Notes: a model not told the origin generated them from the letters alone. A stretch of DNA of 37,259 bases from Paenibacillus doosanensis (GCF_025060755.1 NZ_JANYUY010000070.1:1-37259), one strand, 5' to 3'; positions 1 to 7,911 are shown, counted from the first letter of the stretch. Made by a program: numbers and translations.

Positions 1-135
1 GCCTGTTGCAGCAGGCCCACATACATGGGGGCATCCTTTTCCTTTTCTGTGATATGGTCATTATATTCAGCAACTCGCGGACAGGCAATCCCGTCAGCAA
101 TTGGACGTTATCTTTCAGCAGCAACACTATGTTTA
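1..135. other. left edge, no gene assigned
   Basis: Lower-GC stretch before the first promoter. No complete gene is visible. On the minus strand, short open stretches in two frames read like protein but are interrupted and run off the window edge, so they could be the end or remnant of a neighbouring gene. I could not recognise a family. Confidence 0.3.
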
Positions 136-163
136 TTGGCTATACTTTATTTAATCATATAAT
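136..163 (+). promoter_or_regulatory. sigma-A-type promoter of the split yyaL-like gene
   Basis: A TTGGCT -35 (136-141) is followed after 16 nt by a perfect TATAAT -10 (158-163). The predicted start near 170 leaves a very short leader that holds the AGGAG ribosome binding site (172-176) of the ATG at 188. The element is seen directly; its activity is inferred. Confidence 0.6.
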
Positions 164-187
164 TTGAAAATAGGAGTTGCTAAACCT

Positions 188-361
188 ATGCGTGATGAAA
201 CAGTTAAGCATAAATACACTAACCATTTGATTAATGAAAAAAGCCCATACCTGCTGCAGCATGCTCATAATCCTGTGGACTGGTTCCCTTGGGGAGAAGA
301 GGCTTTCAGCAAAGCCACAAGGGAAAGCAAACCGCTATTTTTAAGTATAGGCTATTCCTAG
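188..361 (+). CDS. yyaL: YyaL-type thioredoxin-domain protein, N-terminal part (split gene)
   Basis: This encodes the first 57 residues of a DUF255/YyaL (SPATA20-like) protein, with the family's N-terminal run [15 protein letters not shown] and the lead-in LFLSIGYS. In intact relatives GYS continues straight into TCHWCHVM. Here a UAG at 359-361 follows the Ser codon TCC and a 40-nt insert separates it from that block. I chose ATG 188 because an AGGAG sits 11 nt upstream; a TTG at 164 lacks one. On its own the fragment has no CxxC and is unlikely to be functional. GC by hand count is about 42 percent (72 of 171), visibly lower than the downstream part. It could be a broken gene or the first half of a protein joined by translational bypass. 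Confidence 0.75.
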   Translation: MRDETVKHKYTNHLINEKSPYLLQHAHNPVDWFPWGEEAFSKATRESKPLFLSIGYS

Positions 362-398
362 CTTCGGCTATATAAAATATTAGAGGTATAATGTGTCA
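359..398 (+). other. 40-nt frame-breaking insert with UUCG hairpin inside the yyaL-like gene
   Basis: Removing exactly 40 nt (359-398) restores the family sequence IGYS-TCHWCHVM. The insert opens with the stop UAG, which forms the 5' arm of a perfect hairpin UAGC-UUCG-GCUA (359-370) with the very stable C(UUCG)G loop. It continues as AT-rich sequence, carries a purine-rich AGAGG (382-386), and ends with the serine triplet TCA (396-398) directly before ACC. The codon before the insert is TCC, also serine. The insert also holds a perfect TATAAT (387-392) and a GTG (393) placed 6 nt after AGAGG. Forty is not a multiple of three, so even without the stop the frame would shift. Readings: a bypass element like T4 gene 60, a re-initiation signal, or a simple inactivating insertion. 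Confidence 0.8.
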
Positions 399-2324
399 AC
401 CTGCCATTGGTGCCACGTAATGGAAAGAGAATCTTTCGAAGATCAGGAAGTAGCGGAACTGCTGAACCGCGAGTACATTGCCGTCAAGGTAGACCGCGAA
501 GAGCGGCCGGATGTGGACAATGTGTACATGACGGTATGCCAGGCGTTGACCGGGCAGGGGGGATGGCCGCTGACGATAGTGATGACGCCGGAGAAGAAGC
601 CGTTCTTCGCGGGCACGTATTTTCCGAAGCGCAAGCGGTATGGGCGTCATGGGCTGATGGAGATATTGACGAAGTTGGCCGATGCATGGAAGGAGAGCCC
701 GGACAAGCTGGCCGAGACGAGCGAGCAGGTCGTTCAGGAGGTCGAGAGGACGATGCTGTCGAACTTGAAGGGGACCCTCTCCGAAGACGTCCTGGATAAG
801 GCGTTCGAGCAGTACGAACAGCGATTTGATCCGCAGTACGGAGGGTTTGGCGACAGGCCGAAGTTTCCTACTTCACATCATTTGTCATTCTTGCTTCGCC
901 ATTATCAGCGGACCGGCAAGGAGGCGGCGCTGCGGATGGCGGAGAAAACGCTGGATGCGATGTCCCGCGGCGGGATGTTTGACCATATCGGATACGGTTT
1001 TTCCCGTTATTCGGTGGATGAGCGGTGGCTTGTTCCGCATTTTGAGAAAATGCTGTACGATAACGCCCTGCTGGCCTGGACGTATATCGAAGCTTACCAG
1101 CTGACTGGCAAGGTGAAGTATGCGAGAGTCGCCGAGCAAGTGTTTACCTATATTTTACGAGATATGACGCATCCGGAGGGCGGCTTCTATTCGGCGGAGG
1201 ATGCCGACTCCGAAGGGGAGGAAGGCAAGTTCTACGTATGGTCCCCCGATGAAGTCACAGACATCCTGGGGGCCGAGGACGGAGAATGGTACTGCGCCCT
1301 CTACGATATTACGGCGGAAGGCAATTTCGAGGGGCAGAGCATTCCGAACCTGATTGCACGCGATTTGGAGACGGCGGCTCGGCTCCAAGGGGGAACGCCC
1401 GAGCAATGGCAGGAGCGGGCGGAGCGCTGCCGCCAGCAGCTGTTCCTTCATAGGGAGCGGCGCGTTCATCCCGGCAAGGACGACAAAATATTGACCTCAT
1501 GGAACGGTCTGGTCATCATGGCGATGGCCAAAGCGTATAAGGCGCTCGGCAACGAGACGTATTTGCAGGCGGCGGTCAAGGCGGCGCAGTTTATTATATC
1601 GCACATGAGGAGAGAGGACGGGCGCTTGCTGGCGCGTTACCGCGACGGCGAAGCGGCATATCTGGCGTATGCGGACGACTACGCGTTCCTTGTGTGGGGG
1701 CTGATCGAGCTGTACGAAGCGACGTTCGACCTGAGCTATTTGAAGCTGGCGCTTGAGCTGAACGCGCAGATGCTGGAGCTGTTCTGGGACGAACAAAGCG
1801 GCGGGTTGTATTTTTACGGCAACGACGGCGAAGCTTTGTTTACAAGAAATAAGGAGATTTACGACGGAGCTTTGCCGTCCGGCAATTCGGTGGCGGCGAT
1901 GAATTTGCAGAAGCTAGCCAAGCTGACCTATGATGCCAAGCTGTCGCGAATAGCGGATACGCAGCTCGCAGCGTTCGACGGGGCGATCGAGCATTATCCT
2001 TCGGGGCACGCGATGTTCCTGATCGCGCTGGACATGGCCTACGGCCCTTCAAGCGAGATCGTCATTGCGGGAAGGCGCGACGCGATGGAAACGCAGCAGA
2101 TGATCGAAGCGGCACGAAGTGGCTTCCGGCCGAATGCGCTGACGGTGCTGGTGCCGGCGGGCGAGGAAGGGGAAGAGACGGCGAAGCTCATTCCGCTCGT
2201 TCAGGACAAGCGGGCGATCGGCGGACGAACGACGGTTTATGTCTGCGTGGACTTCGCTTGTCAGTCGCCGACGACGGATGTGGACGAGTTGGCCGAGCTG
2301 TTAGCTGATCCGATGGACGAGTAG
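393..2324 (+). CDS. yyaL: YyaL-type thioredoxin-domain protein, C-terminal part (split gene)
   Basis: This 643-residue frame carries the rest of the YyaL/SPATA20-like protein. A DUF255 thioredoxin-like domain (about 1-110) has CHWC at residues 4-7 and the family blocks VDREERPDVD and GGWPLTIVMTP. An (alpha/alpha)-barrel region resembling N-acylglucosamine 2-epimerase-type folds follows (about 130-600), with HFEKMLYDNA and LTSWNGL. Joined to the upstream part it gives about 698 residues, close to the usual size near 690. The frame is intact, so decay is limited to the junction. If it starts by itself, it would use GTG 393 with AGAGG 6 nt upstream. The cellular function of the family is poorly defined; a redox role is inferred from CxxC. 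GC here is typical of the rest of the window. Confidence 0.85.
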   Translation: MSTCHWCHVMERESFEDQEVAELLNREYIAVKVDREERPDVDNVYMTVCQALTGQGGWPLTIVMTPEKKPFFAGTYFPKRKRYGRHGLMEILTKLADAWKESPDKLAETSEQVVQEVERTMLSNLKGTLSEDVLDKAFEQYEQRFDPQYGGFGDRPKFPTSHHLSFLLRHYQRTGKEAALRMAEKTLDAMSRGGMFDHIGYGFSRYSVDERWLVPHFEKMLYDNALLAWTYIEAYQLTGKVKYARVAEQVFTYILRDMTHPEGGFYSAEDADSEGEEGKFYVWSPDEVTDILGAEDGEWYCALYDITAEGNFEGQSIPNLIARDLETAARLQGGTPEQWQERAERCRQQLFLHRERRVHPGKDDKILTSWNGLVIMAMAKAYKALGNETYLQAAVKAAQFIISHMRREDGRLLARYRDGEAAYLAYADDYAFLVWGLIELYEATFDLSYLKLALELNAQMLELFWDEQSGGLYFYGNDGEALFTRNKEIYDGALPSGNSVAAMNLQKLAKLTYDAKLSRIADTQLAAFDGAIEHYPSGHAMFLIALDMAYGPSSEIVIAGRRDAMETQQMIEAARSGFRPNALTVLVPAGEEGEETAKLIPLVQDKRAIGGRTTVYVCVDFACQSPTTDVDELAELLADPMDE

Positions 2325-2608
2325 CGGCGGAACGAATTTCTGCTTATTTACCGCGATGGCTCGGGTCAACACCTCTTCAGGTATTGCCATAAAAAGTTTG
2401 GACCTAAGCAGGAGTTTGTCTCCGGGCAGCGAATAACACATAAGTCTGTACTACATGAACTGCATATGGAATAGGATAAAACCGTAATCGACGTCTTGGA
2501 GCTTCGCTGTCCGGGCTGGTAGCAGGTTTTATCGCGGATAGAACGAAGGGCGGCGGCTCTCCTGCACATGGATGGCGTCTCGCTTGTTCATTTTGTCCGT
2601 ACATTCCG
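2325..2608. other. intergenic region before the cobalamin riboswitch
   Basis: No intact gene. A short plus-strand frame from about 2325 to 2471 and another around 2490-2560 (reading roughly GLVAGFIADRT, reminiscent of a membrane transporter loop) lack starts and are in different frames. They may be remnants of a lost gene. No convincing promoter for the riboswitch transcript was found. Confidence 0.3.
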
Positions 2609-2778
2609 TAAATTAGGTGCCTTTGTGAAGACAAAGGGTAACAGGGAATCGGGTGCAAATCCCGAGCGGTCCCGCCACTGTATACGGGGAGTTTCTTTCA
2701 TCACGTCACTCGGGGTTAACCCACCGGGGAAGGCGAAAGAAGACAGCGATCCGTGAGCCAGGAGACCTACCTAATTTA
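2609..2778 (+). promoter_or_regulatory. cobalamin riboswitch (B12 element) upstream of cbiM
   Basis: The conserved blocks of the cobalamin aptamer are present in order: a purine-rich GGGTAACAGGGAA core (2636-2650 region), GGTGCAAATCCC, the GCGGTCCCGCCACTGT segment, and the B12-box-like GAGCCAGGAGACCTACC near the 3' end. The outer stem P1 is a perfect 10-bp pairing between 2609-2618 and 2769-2778. A terminator at 2875-2904 lies between aptamer and cbiM. Family knowledge: adenosyl- or other cobalamin binding shuts down downstream expression, here of cobalt import for B12 synthesis. Confidence 0.95.
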
Positions 2779-2874
2779 ACTATGCACCAAGAGTCCTTCG
2801 CGGAAAGGAGCGGTGTACGAATCGTGAAACGGCAGGAGCTTAAGCGCTGATGTCGTCTATTCATACGTACCCAC

Positions 2875-2904
2875 GACCAATTCGAGACGGATTGGTCTTT
2901 TCTT
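2875..2904 (+). terminator. intrinsic terminator, expression platform of the riboswitch
   Basis: A 10-bp stem (2875-2884 with 2888-2897, one G-U pair) closes an AGA loop and is followed by TTTTCTT. It sits after the aptamer and 24 nt before the cbiM ribosome binding site, where a regulated terminator is expected. I could not define the competing antiterminator by eye. Confidence 0.85.
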
Positions 2905-2944
2905 GTTGCCCGCGAAACCAATCGATCAGGAGGTTGTATTCGCA

Positions 2945-3712
2945 ATGAAAAGAAAAAAATGGATGAGCACGCTGCTCCTCGTCCTCGGGTTTGTGCTGTA
3001 CTTCAGCGTCAACGAGCCCGAATCCGCTTATGCCATGCACATTATGGAAGGATTTCTCCCGATGGGATGGGCGATCTTCTGGTGGGTCGCGTTCATTCCG
3101 TTCTTTGTCCTGGGGCTGCGCGCATTAAGGAAAATTACGAAGGAGACGCCGGAGCTGAAGATTATGCTGGGGTTAGCCGGAGCGTTTACGTTCGTGCTGT
3201 CTGCGCTCAAGATTCCTTCCGTTACGGGAAGCAGCTCGCATCCGACGGGGACGGGCCTCGGTGCGGTCATGTTCGGTCCGCTGCCGATGAGCGTGCTCGG
3301 GTCGATCGTACTGCTGTTCCAAGCGGTGCTGCTCGCACACGGGGGCTTGACGACGCTGGGAGCCAACGCCTTCTCGATGGCCTTGGCCGGTCCGGTCGTC
3401 GGTTATTATGTGTATCGCTGGATGATGAACGCCTCCGGCAAGCAGAAGCTGGCGATTTTCACGGCGGCGGCCCTGGCCGACCTGTCCACATATGTCGTGA
3501 CTTCGCTGCAGCTGGCGCTGGCATTCCCGGCGGAGCAGGGAGGCATTGCAGCGTCGTTCCTGAAATTCGGCGGCATCTTCGCCATAACGCAAATTCCTCT
3601 CGCGATCAGCGAGGGCTTGCTGACCGTATTGATCTGGAATTGGCTGCAATCTTACAGCACCAATGAGCTGGCTCTGCTGCAGCGCCAAATGAAAGGAGTC
3701 AAAGAATCGTGA
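2945..3712 (+). CDS. cbiM: cobalt ECF transporter, substrate-capture protein CbiM
   Basis: The 255-residue CbiM is the membrane S-component that captures Co2+ in the CbiMNQO energy-coupling-factor transporter. A signal-peptide-like N-terminus ends in AYA directly before MHIMEGFLP. In CbiM/NikM proteins the cleaved N-terminal Met-His forms part of the metal site, so processing would generate it. Several hydrophobic segments follow, with the family motifs [11 protein letters not shown] and [17 protein letters not shown] 2945 is chosen because AGGAGGT (2928-2934) lies 10 nt upstream; an upstream TTG at 2903 overlaps the terminator. Its stop overlaps the cbiN GTG by 4 nt. Control is by the upstream cobalamin riboswitch, which also argues for cobalt rather than nickel. 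Confidence 0.95.
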   Translation: MKRKKWMSTLLLVLGFVLYFSVNEPESAYAMHIMEGFLPMGWAIFWWVAFIPFFVLGLRALRKITKETPELKIMLGLAGAFTFVLSALKIPSVTGSSSHPTGTGLGAVMFGPLPMSVLGSIVLLFQAVLLAHGGLTTLGANAFSMALAGPVVGYYVYRWMMNASGKQKLAIFTAAALADLSTYVVTSLQLALAFPAEQGGIAASFLKFGGIFAITQIPLAISEGLLTVLIWNWLQSYSTNELALLQRQMKGVKES

Positions 3713-3987
3713 AAAACAGTACGAAATGGATTCTCATCGCCGTGGTGTTATTGGCCGTTCTTCCGCTTCTTTTCGTAAAAGGAGAATTCGGAGGAGCGGA
3801 TGACGCCGCCGAGGATATGATCAAGACGCTTCAGCCGTCTTACGAGCCGTGGTTCTCGTCGCTGCTGGAGCCGCCGCCGGAGACGGAGAGCATGCTGTTC
3901 GCCTTGCAAGCCGCGCTCGGAGCCGGATTTATCGGGTACACGATCGGCTTGTTCAAAGGAAAATCCGCTAAATCCAAGACGCAATGA
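3709..3987 (+). CDS. cbiN: cobalt ECF transporter accessory protein CbiN
   Basis: CbiN is a small 92-residue membrane protein with two hydrophobic segments (about 8-24 and 62-82) flanking an extracytoplasmic loop rich in acidic residues and prolines. It contains the family-like FGGADD and EPWF segments. Known role: it works with CbiM to load cobalt in CbiMNQO systems. The GTG start overlaps the cbiM stop (GTGA) and its stop overlaps the cbiQ ATG (ATGA), which implies translational coupling. Presence of CbiN instead of NikN-like partners supports cobalt specificity. Confidence 0.92.
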   Translation: MKNSTKWILIAVVLLAVLPLLFVKGEFGGADDAAEDMIKTLQPSYEPWFSSLLEPPPETESMLFALQAALGAGFIGYTIGLFKGKSAKSKTQ

Positions 3988-4787
3988 TTCGAACGATCGA
4001 TGTTCTATCTTACAATAACAAGCTGCGGATCGTACCGCCCATGTGGAAAAGCGGCTTCGCCGCCGCTCTCGTCTTCCTCGCCTACCTGACGCATCCGGTC
4101 GTTCAGCTCGCGCTATTCGGCTGGATGCTGGTGTGGACGATCGGGTACGCGAAGATTCCGCTGCGCTATTATGGGGCGTTTTTAGGCGCCTCCTGTCTGT
4201 TTTTTATCGGGAGCCTGCCTGTGCTGCTGCTGGAAATTGAACCGGCGGGCTCCGCGCAACAGATGACGCATGGCATCATAGTAGGCGCTTTTTCCCATAT
4301 GACCTTGTATTTGAACTGGAACGGACTCCAACTGGCGATGAAGCTCTTCGTCCGCATTCTCGCCTGTTTGTCCGCGACGCTGTTTCTGATCTTGACGACG
4401 CCGATGACGGAGCTGTTCCAGGTCATGCGCAAGCTGCGAGTGCCTCATCTGGTGCTGGAGCTGATGCTGATAACGTACCGCTTTTTATTTTTGCTCGCCG
4501 ATACGGCGCACAATATTTATGTTGCGCAGCGGGCGCGTGGAGGACAGCAGGGTTTTCGCGGCAGATTGCAGGATACGGCCGTTCTTGTCGTGCGGCTGTT
4601 CGGCAAGACGATGCAGCGTTACCAGGGGCTGGCGAACGGGATGATCTCCAGGGGCTTTACGGAGGACATCCGGATGGCCCCCTACGAGGCTAAGCCGATG
4701 CCGGGGCGGTACAAGCTGGAGATGTACGGCGGCGTTGTTCTGCTCATCGCAGCGGAATGCTGGCTGAGATGGAGGGGGATGCGATGA
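3984..4787 (+). CDS. cbiQ: cobalt ECF transporter T-component CbiQ
   Basis: The 267-residue transmembrane T-component couples the ATPase to CbiM. It has hydrophobic segments in the N-terminal two thirds. The two coupling-helix signatures of the family are visible as ARG at residues 184-186 (in QRARGGQQ) and SRG at 222-224 (in MISRGF). These bind the grooves of the ATPase. The start is the ATG of the ATGA overlap with cbiN and the stop overlaps the cbiO ATG in the same way. It is part of the riboswitch-controlled operon. Confidence 0.93.
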   Translation: MIRTIDVLSYNNKLRIVPPMWKSGFAAALVFLAYLTHPVVQLALFGWMLVWTIGYAKIPLRYYGAFLGASCLFFIGSLPVLLLEIEPAGSAQQMTHGIIVGAFSHMTLYLNWNGLQLAMKLFVRILACLSATLFLILTTPMTELFQVMRKLRVPHLVLELMLITYRFLFLLADTAHNIYVAQRARGGQQGFRGRLQDTAVLVVRLFGKTMQRYQGLANGMISRGFTEDIRMAPYEAKPMPGRYKLEMYGGVVLLIAAECWLRWRGMR

Positions 4788-5635
4788 AGCCGATTATGCA
4801 GGCGCAAGAGGTTGTTTACAGCTATCCCGGCACGGAGGCGAAGGCGCTTGAAGGGCTGACCTTAAGCATACCGGAAGGGAAGAAGACCGCGATCTGCGGT
4901 CATAACGGTTCCGGTAAATCGACGTTGTTTCTGCAAACGATAGGAATTCATCGCCCGGCTTCAGGACAAATGCTGTGGAAGGGCGAGCCGCTCTCCTATA
5001 GCCGGAGCAGTCTGAAGCAGCTGCGGGAACGAGTCGGCCTTGTGTTCCAGGACCCGGAGCAGCAGCTTGTCTTAAGCACGCCGCGCGAAGATATTTCCTA
5101 CGGCCTTCGCAATGCGGGCGTATCCGAGCCGGAGATTGCAAGGCGCACGGGGGCGATAATGTCGTCGATGGGACTTGCGGCGCTGGCGGATCGGCCGATC
5201 CATCAGCTGAGCCTAGGGCAGAAGAAGCGGGTCGCGCTGGCCGGCGTGCTGGTGCTTGAGCCCGAGCTTGTGCTGCTCGACGAGCCGACGGCTTATTTGG
5301 ACAGGCAGTCCGAACAGCAGCTGCTGGAGGAGCTGGAGCGGATTCATCGCACCGGCATCACGGTGGTGCTGGCGACGCACGATATGAATCTGGCCTTTGC
5401 CTGGGCGGATTGGGTGCTGGTCATGGATAAAGGCCGCTGTGTGCGGGAAGGTACGCCGATGGACGTATTCGGAGGCGGGGACGATCTTCGCGCCATAGGG
5501 TTAGAGCTTCCGATGCTGCTGGAGCTATGGAACGAGCTGCCTGAAGCGATGCGGCGGGGCGCGGAAGCTCCTCGCAATCTGGAAGACTTCAAACGATGGA
5601 TAAGAACCGCATTGGCTGTGCAGCTGCAGCGCTAG
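4784..5635 (+). CDS. cbiO: cobalt ECF transporter ATPase CbiO
   Basis: The 283-residue ABC ATPase powers cobalt uptake through CbiMNQ. It shows Walker A GHNGSGKST (39-47), a Q-loop in VFQDPEQQ, the signature LSLGQKKR, Walker B LVLLDEPTAYLD and the switch histidine in ATHDMN. ATG 4784 is preferred over the ATG at 4757: it forms an ATGA overlap with the cbiQ stop and has GGAGGGGG 5 nt upstream. One ATPase gene is present, so a homodimer is expected. It is the last gene of the operon, with a terminator following at about 5763-5820. Confidence 0.95.
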   Translation: MKPIMQAQEVVYSYPGTEAKALEGLTLSIPEGKKTAICGHNGSGKSTLFLQTIGIHRPASGQMLWKGEPLSYSRSSLKQLRERVGLVFQDPEQQLVLSTPREDISYGLRNAGVSEPEIARRTGAIMSSMGLAALADRPIHQLSLGQKKRVALAGVLVLEPELVLLDEPTAYLDRQSEQQLLEELERIHRTGITVVLATHDMNLAFAWADWVLVMDKGRCVREGTPMDVFGGGDDLRAIGLELPMLLELWNELPEAMRRGAEAPRNLEDFKRWIRTALAVQLQR

Positions 5636-5762
5636 AAACGCGGTGAAAAAGCGGCGGCGTAGAGGAGACCGTCGCCTCGCTCCGCAATATGGCGCTGGCT
5701 GCCAAGCAGTTTAGAGAGCGCAGTTCTGTCGGCTCCAAGTAAACATAAATCGTTCGTACGGC

Positions 5763-5820
5763 AAAAGGCCCCGAAACGTAAGCGGAGAAAAGCAATTCCG
5801 CCTCGTATCGGGGCTTTCTT
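5763..5820. terminator. bidirectional terminator between cbiO and the GH18 gene
   Basis: Arms GCCCCGA (5768-5774) and TCGGGGC (5808-5814) enclose an inner pair GCGGA/TCCGC. An A-run lies on the left and TTTCTT on the right, so the hairpin can end transcripts from both sides. It fits the convergent arrangement. Confidence 0.75.
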
Positions 5821-5840
5821 TGTCTATTAAGGGACAAATC

Positions 5841-7775
5841 TTATTTTTCCTGAATCATCGTCTTCCACAAATCGGTCGTATCGTAGCCCAAGCGCCATGC
5901 GGCGACTCCGGCAAGATTGTATTTCTTGGCAAGCTCCAGACGCGCTTTGACGGTATCTTGATCTTCCAGCCAAGATACGTATTGGAAGCCGCCCTCGCTG
6001 TATTCGACCCGATACTGCTTGAACTGCTCGTCCCATGTCAATTTGGCGTTTTTGCTGGCGATGAGCGCCTGCATGTCTTTCATCAAGACGGCCCGGTTGC
6101 TCACGAGATTGCCGGAGCCGTCAATCTGCCATTCGCGGACATAGAACGGAATACCGATAATGAGCTTGTCTCTCGGAATGCCGTAGGAGAGAAATTCCTG
6201 AATGCCTTCCTCGACCCACTGCAGCCCGGCGACCGAACCGGCCTCCGTGCTTCCTTTCCAATATTGGTCGTAGGTCATCGTTATAATGTAGTCGACGATC
6301 CCGCCCAGCTTCTCATGGTCGAAGGCCGTCTGGGCGTTCCACTTGACGCTGCCCCGGGGAAGATCGATCGAGATTAGCAGGCCTTTGTCATGTGCGGCTG
6401 CGGTCAGGTTCGCGATGAATTTCGTGAACGCAGCGCGGTCTTTGCCCGCCAAGCTTTCAAAATCGATGTTCAGCCCGTTCACGCCGAGCTCCGCGCCCTT
6501 ATTCACCAAAGCTTGAATAAACTTGGTTTGCGCGTCGGCGTTAGCCAAAAACGCGGAGGTGAGGTTCGCGTCAAACTGGTTGCTGACAAGCGGCTGCACG
6601 GCATATCCTTGCGATTTAAGCCAGGCGACCGTATCTTTGTTCGAAGTGTCGGTCAGGCCGCCGGCGCCGTCGGCGAGCGTGAAATACGTCGGCGATACGA
6701 CGTCGAGACCGGAGGTCGTATTCACCTGGCTGCGTATCGTATCGTTGCTGGAGCTGCCGTTCCAGCCCCAGAACTGAAGCTTGCTGTAGTTGTCCCAAAT
6801 CTTCGTGCCGTCATCGAGCAGCCGGATGGACGCGTTGCTGTACTTCATCGCATAGCTTACCGCGTTGGCGATGCTGGAGGAGTCGGAAATCCACGTCTCT
6901 CCTTGGAAAACTTGATAATAAGGATAATTAGACCAGATCGTACGGCCGCTTCCGGAGGAGGAGGCATCGTCGTTAATGATTTTCGTATGAGCGTACTGCT
7001 TGGCGTAAGCAATTGCATCGTCCAGATCGATGAAGGAATCGAGCAGTTGGCTGTATTGGTACACCTTGTACTGCTTAACGTTGGAAAATACGACATTATT
7101 GCCTTTCTCGCTGTTTACGACGGTGGAATTGGACCATTTGAGCGATTCGTTAACGGCGTCTTCCAAATAGGAGAAAGCCCAGCCGTCCATCGTATTGCCG
7201 CCCTGATACACATGATAGATTTTGTTTCCCGAAGCGCGAAGCGTTTCTTTGGCAGCTGCAGGAATATTATCCCACACCCACTGATTAGTGCTTAAGTCGA
7301 TGATATGGGCGTTGCTCCATTTGCCCGCTTCGGCTTTGGCTTCGGCCAAAGTGGCGAACTCCCATGAAGCCATGGTAGCGTCGCCCTGGTATACCCGGTA
7401 TTTCGGGTAGTTGTTCCATACCCAGCCACCCGATTGCAGGTCGCGCACGCTGGCATGGGTCCATTTGGCGGCTTCGCGCACAGCCTGATCCAAGGTGGCG
7501 AATTCCCAGGCAGAGCTGCTGTAGCCGCTTTGATACACTTTATAACGGGGGTAGTTGTTCCACAGCCACTGGCGCGTGCCGATATCTTCCACATGGCTGT
7601 CGGAAAACTGCCGGGCGTAATTTTCCGCGGTTTTGTAATCCGACGATTCGAGAATCAGGCGGTCGTCCTGATAAACCCGGTATTTCGAGGTTTTGTCCGC
7701 TGCCATGGCCGAACCGAAGGAAGAGAAGGACAGCGCCATGACGGAGACGATCAGTATGGTCTTGCGATTCAACAT
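5841..7775 (-). CDS. secreted glycoside hydrolase family 18 protein with six N-terminal repeats
   Basis: This 644-residue protein has a signal peptide (residues 1-25, ending AMA), six divergent repeats (32 to about 332) and a C-terminal GH18 TIM barrel. The catalytic block NGLNIDFE places the acid/base at Glu440 with Asp438 two residues before, matching DxE of GH18; the usual first Asp-Gly is Asn-Gly. Other GH18 features are VDYIITMTYD, GIPFYVREW and GVAAWRLGYD. Similar proteins in Bacillales act on peptidoglycan or chitin-like glycans, often in spores, but usually carry LysM or SH3 domains. The repeats here are neither as far as I can tell. The ATG at 7775 has AAGAGG 7 nt upstream. It is a single-gene unit, convergent with cbiO. 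Confidence 0.88.
   Translation of the reverse strand: MLNRKTILIVSVMALSFSSFGSAMAADKTSKYRVYQDDRLILESSDYKTAENYARQFSDSHVEDIGTRQWLWNNYPRYKVYQSGYSSSAWEFATLDQAVREAAKWTHASVRDLQSGGWVWNNYPKYRVYQGDATMASWEFATLAEAKAEAGKWSNAHIIDLSTNQWVWDNIPAAAKETLRASGNKIYHVYQGGNTMDGWAFSYLEDAVNESLKWSNSTVVNSEKGNNVVFSNVKQYKVYQYSQLLDSFIDLDDAIAYAKQYAHTKIINDDASSSGSGRTIWSNYPYYQVFQGETWISDSSSIANAVSYAMKYSNASIRLLDDGTKIWDNYSKLQFWGWNGSSSNDTIRSQVNTTSGLDVVSPTYFTLADGAGGLTDTSNKDTVAWLKSQGYAVQPLVSNQFDANLTSAFLANADAQTKFIQALVNKGAELGVNGLNIDFESLAGKDRAAFTKFIANLTAAAHDKGLLISIDLPRGSVKWNAQTAFDHEKLGGIVDYIITMTYDQYWKGSTEAGSVAGLQWVEEGIQEFLSYGIPRDKLIIGIPFYVREWQIDGSGNLVSNRAVLMKDMQALIASKNAKLTWDEQFKQYRVEYSEGGFQYVSWLEDQDTVKARLELAKKYNLAGVAAWRLGYDTTDLWKTMIQEK
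6780..7682 (-). repeat. six in-gene repeats of about 45-60 codons (YRVYQ...WVWNNYP)
   Basis: Each unit begins Y-[RKHQ]-V-[YF]-Q, continues with a hydrophobic stretch and an Ala-rich helix (such as DQAVREAAKW), and most end in W-x-N-N/Y-P. Starts are near residues 32, 79, 127, 188, 238 and 289. Units 1-3 are most alike; units 4-6 diverge. The pattern suggests a small beta-alpha repeat acting as a wall-binding module. That role is inferred. Confidence 0.75.
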
Positions 7776-7868
7776 GCATCAGCCTCTTTCTACTAAATCT
7801 ATCCTATTAAACGCATCCAGCCTAGCAGAAGTTGCGAAGGAAAATAGTAGAAAGACAAACAGGCATAG

Positions 7869-7911
7869 AAAAACCCCCCGTTCGGCGGCTTGTCCGGCTG
7901 TGAACGGGGGG
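7869..7911 (-). terminator. intrinsic terminator of the yxcD-like operon
   Basis: On the minus strand a perfect 10-bp stem (7902-7911 with 7874-7883) is followed by five T residues (7869-7873). It lies just after the stop of the 91-residue gene and upstream of the GH18 gene. Confidence 0.85.

Noticed and set aside
1-163. short minus-strand protein-like frames at the left edge
   Set aside because: They break between frames and run off the window, so no gene can be supported.
359-398. intein, group I/II intron or IS element as the yyaL insert
   Set aside because: Forty nt is too short for any of these, there are no terminal inverted repeats or clear target duplication, and no splice-type motifs.
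2325-2570. plus-strand frames reading like protein before the riboswitch
   Set aside because: No starts, frames differ, and no family could be recognised. Kept only as a possible remnant.
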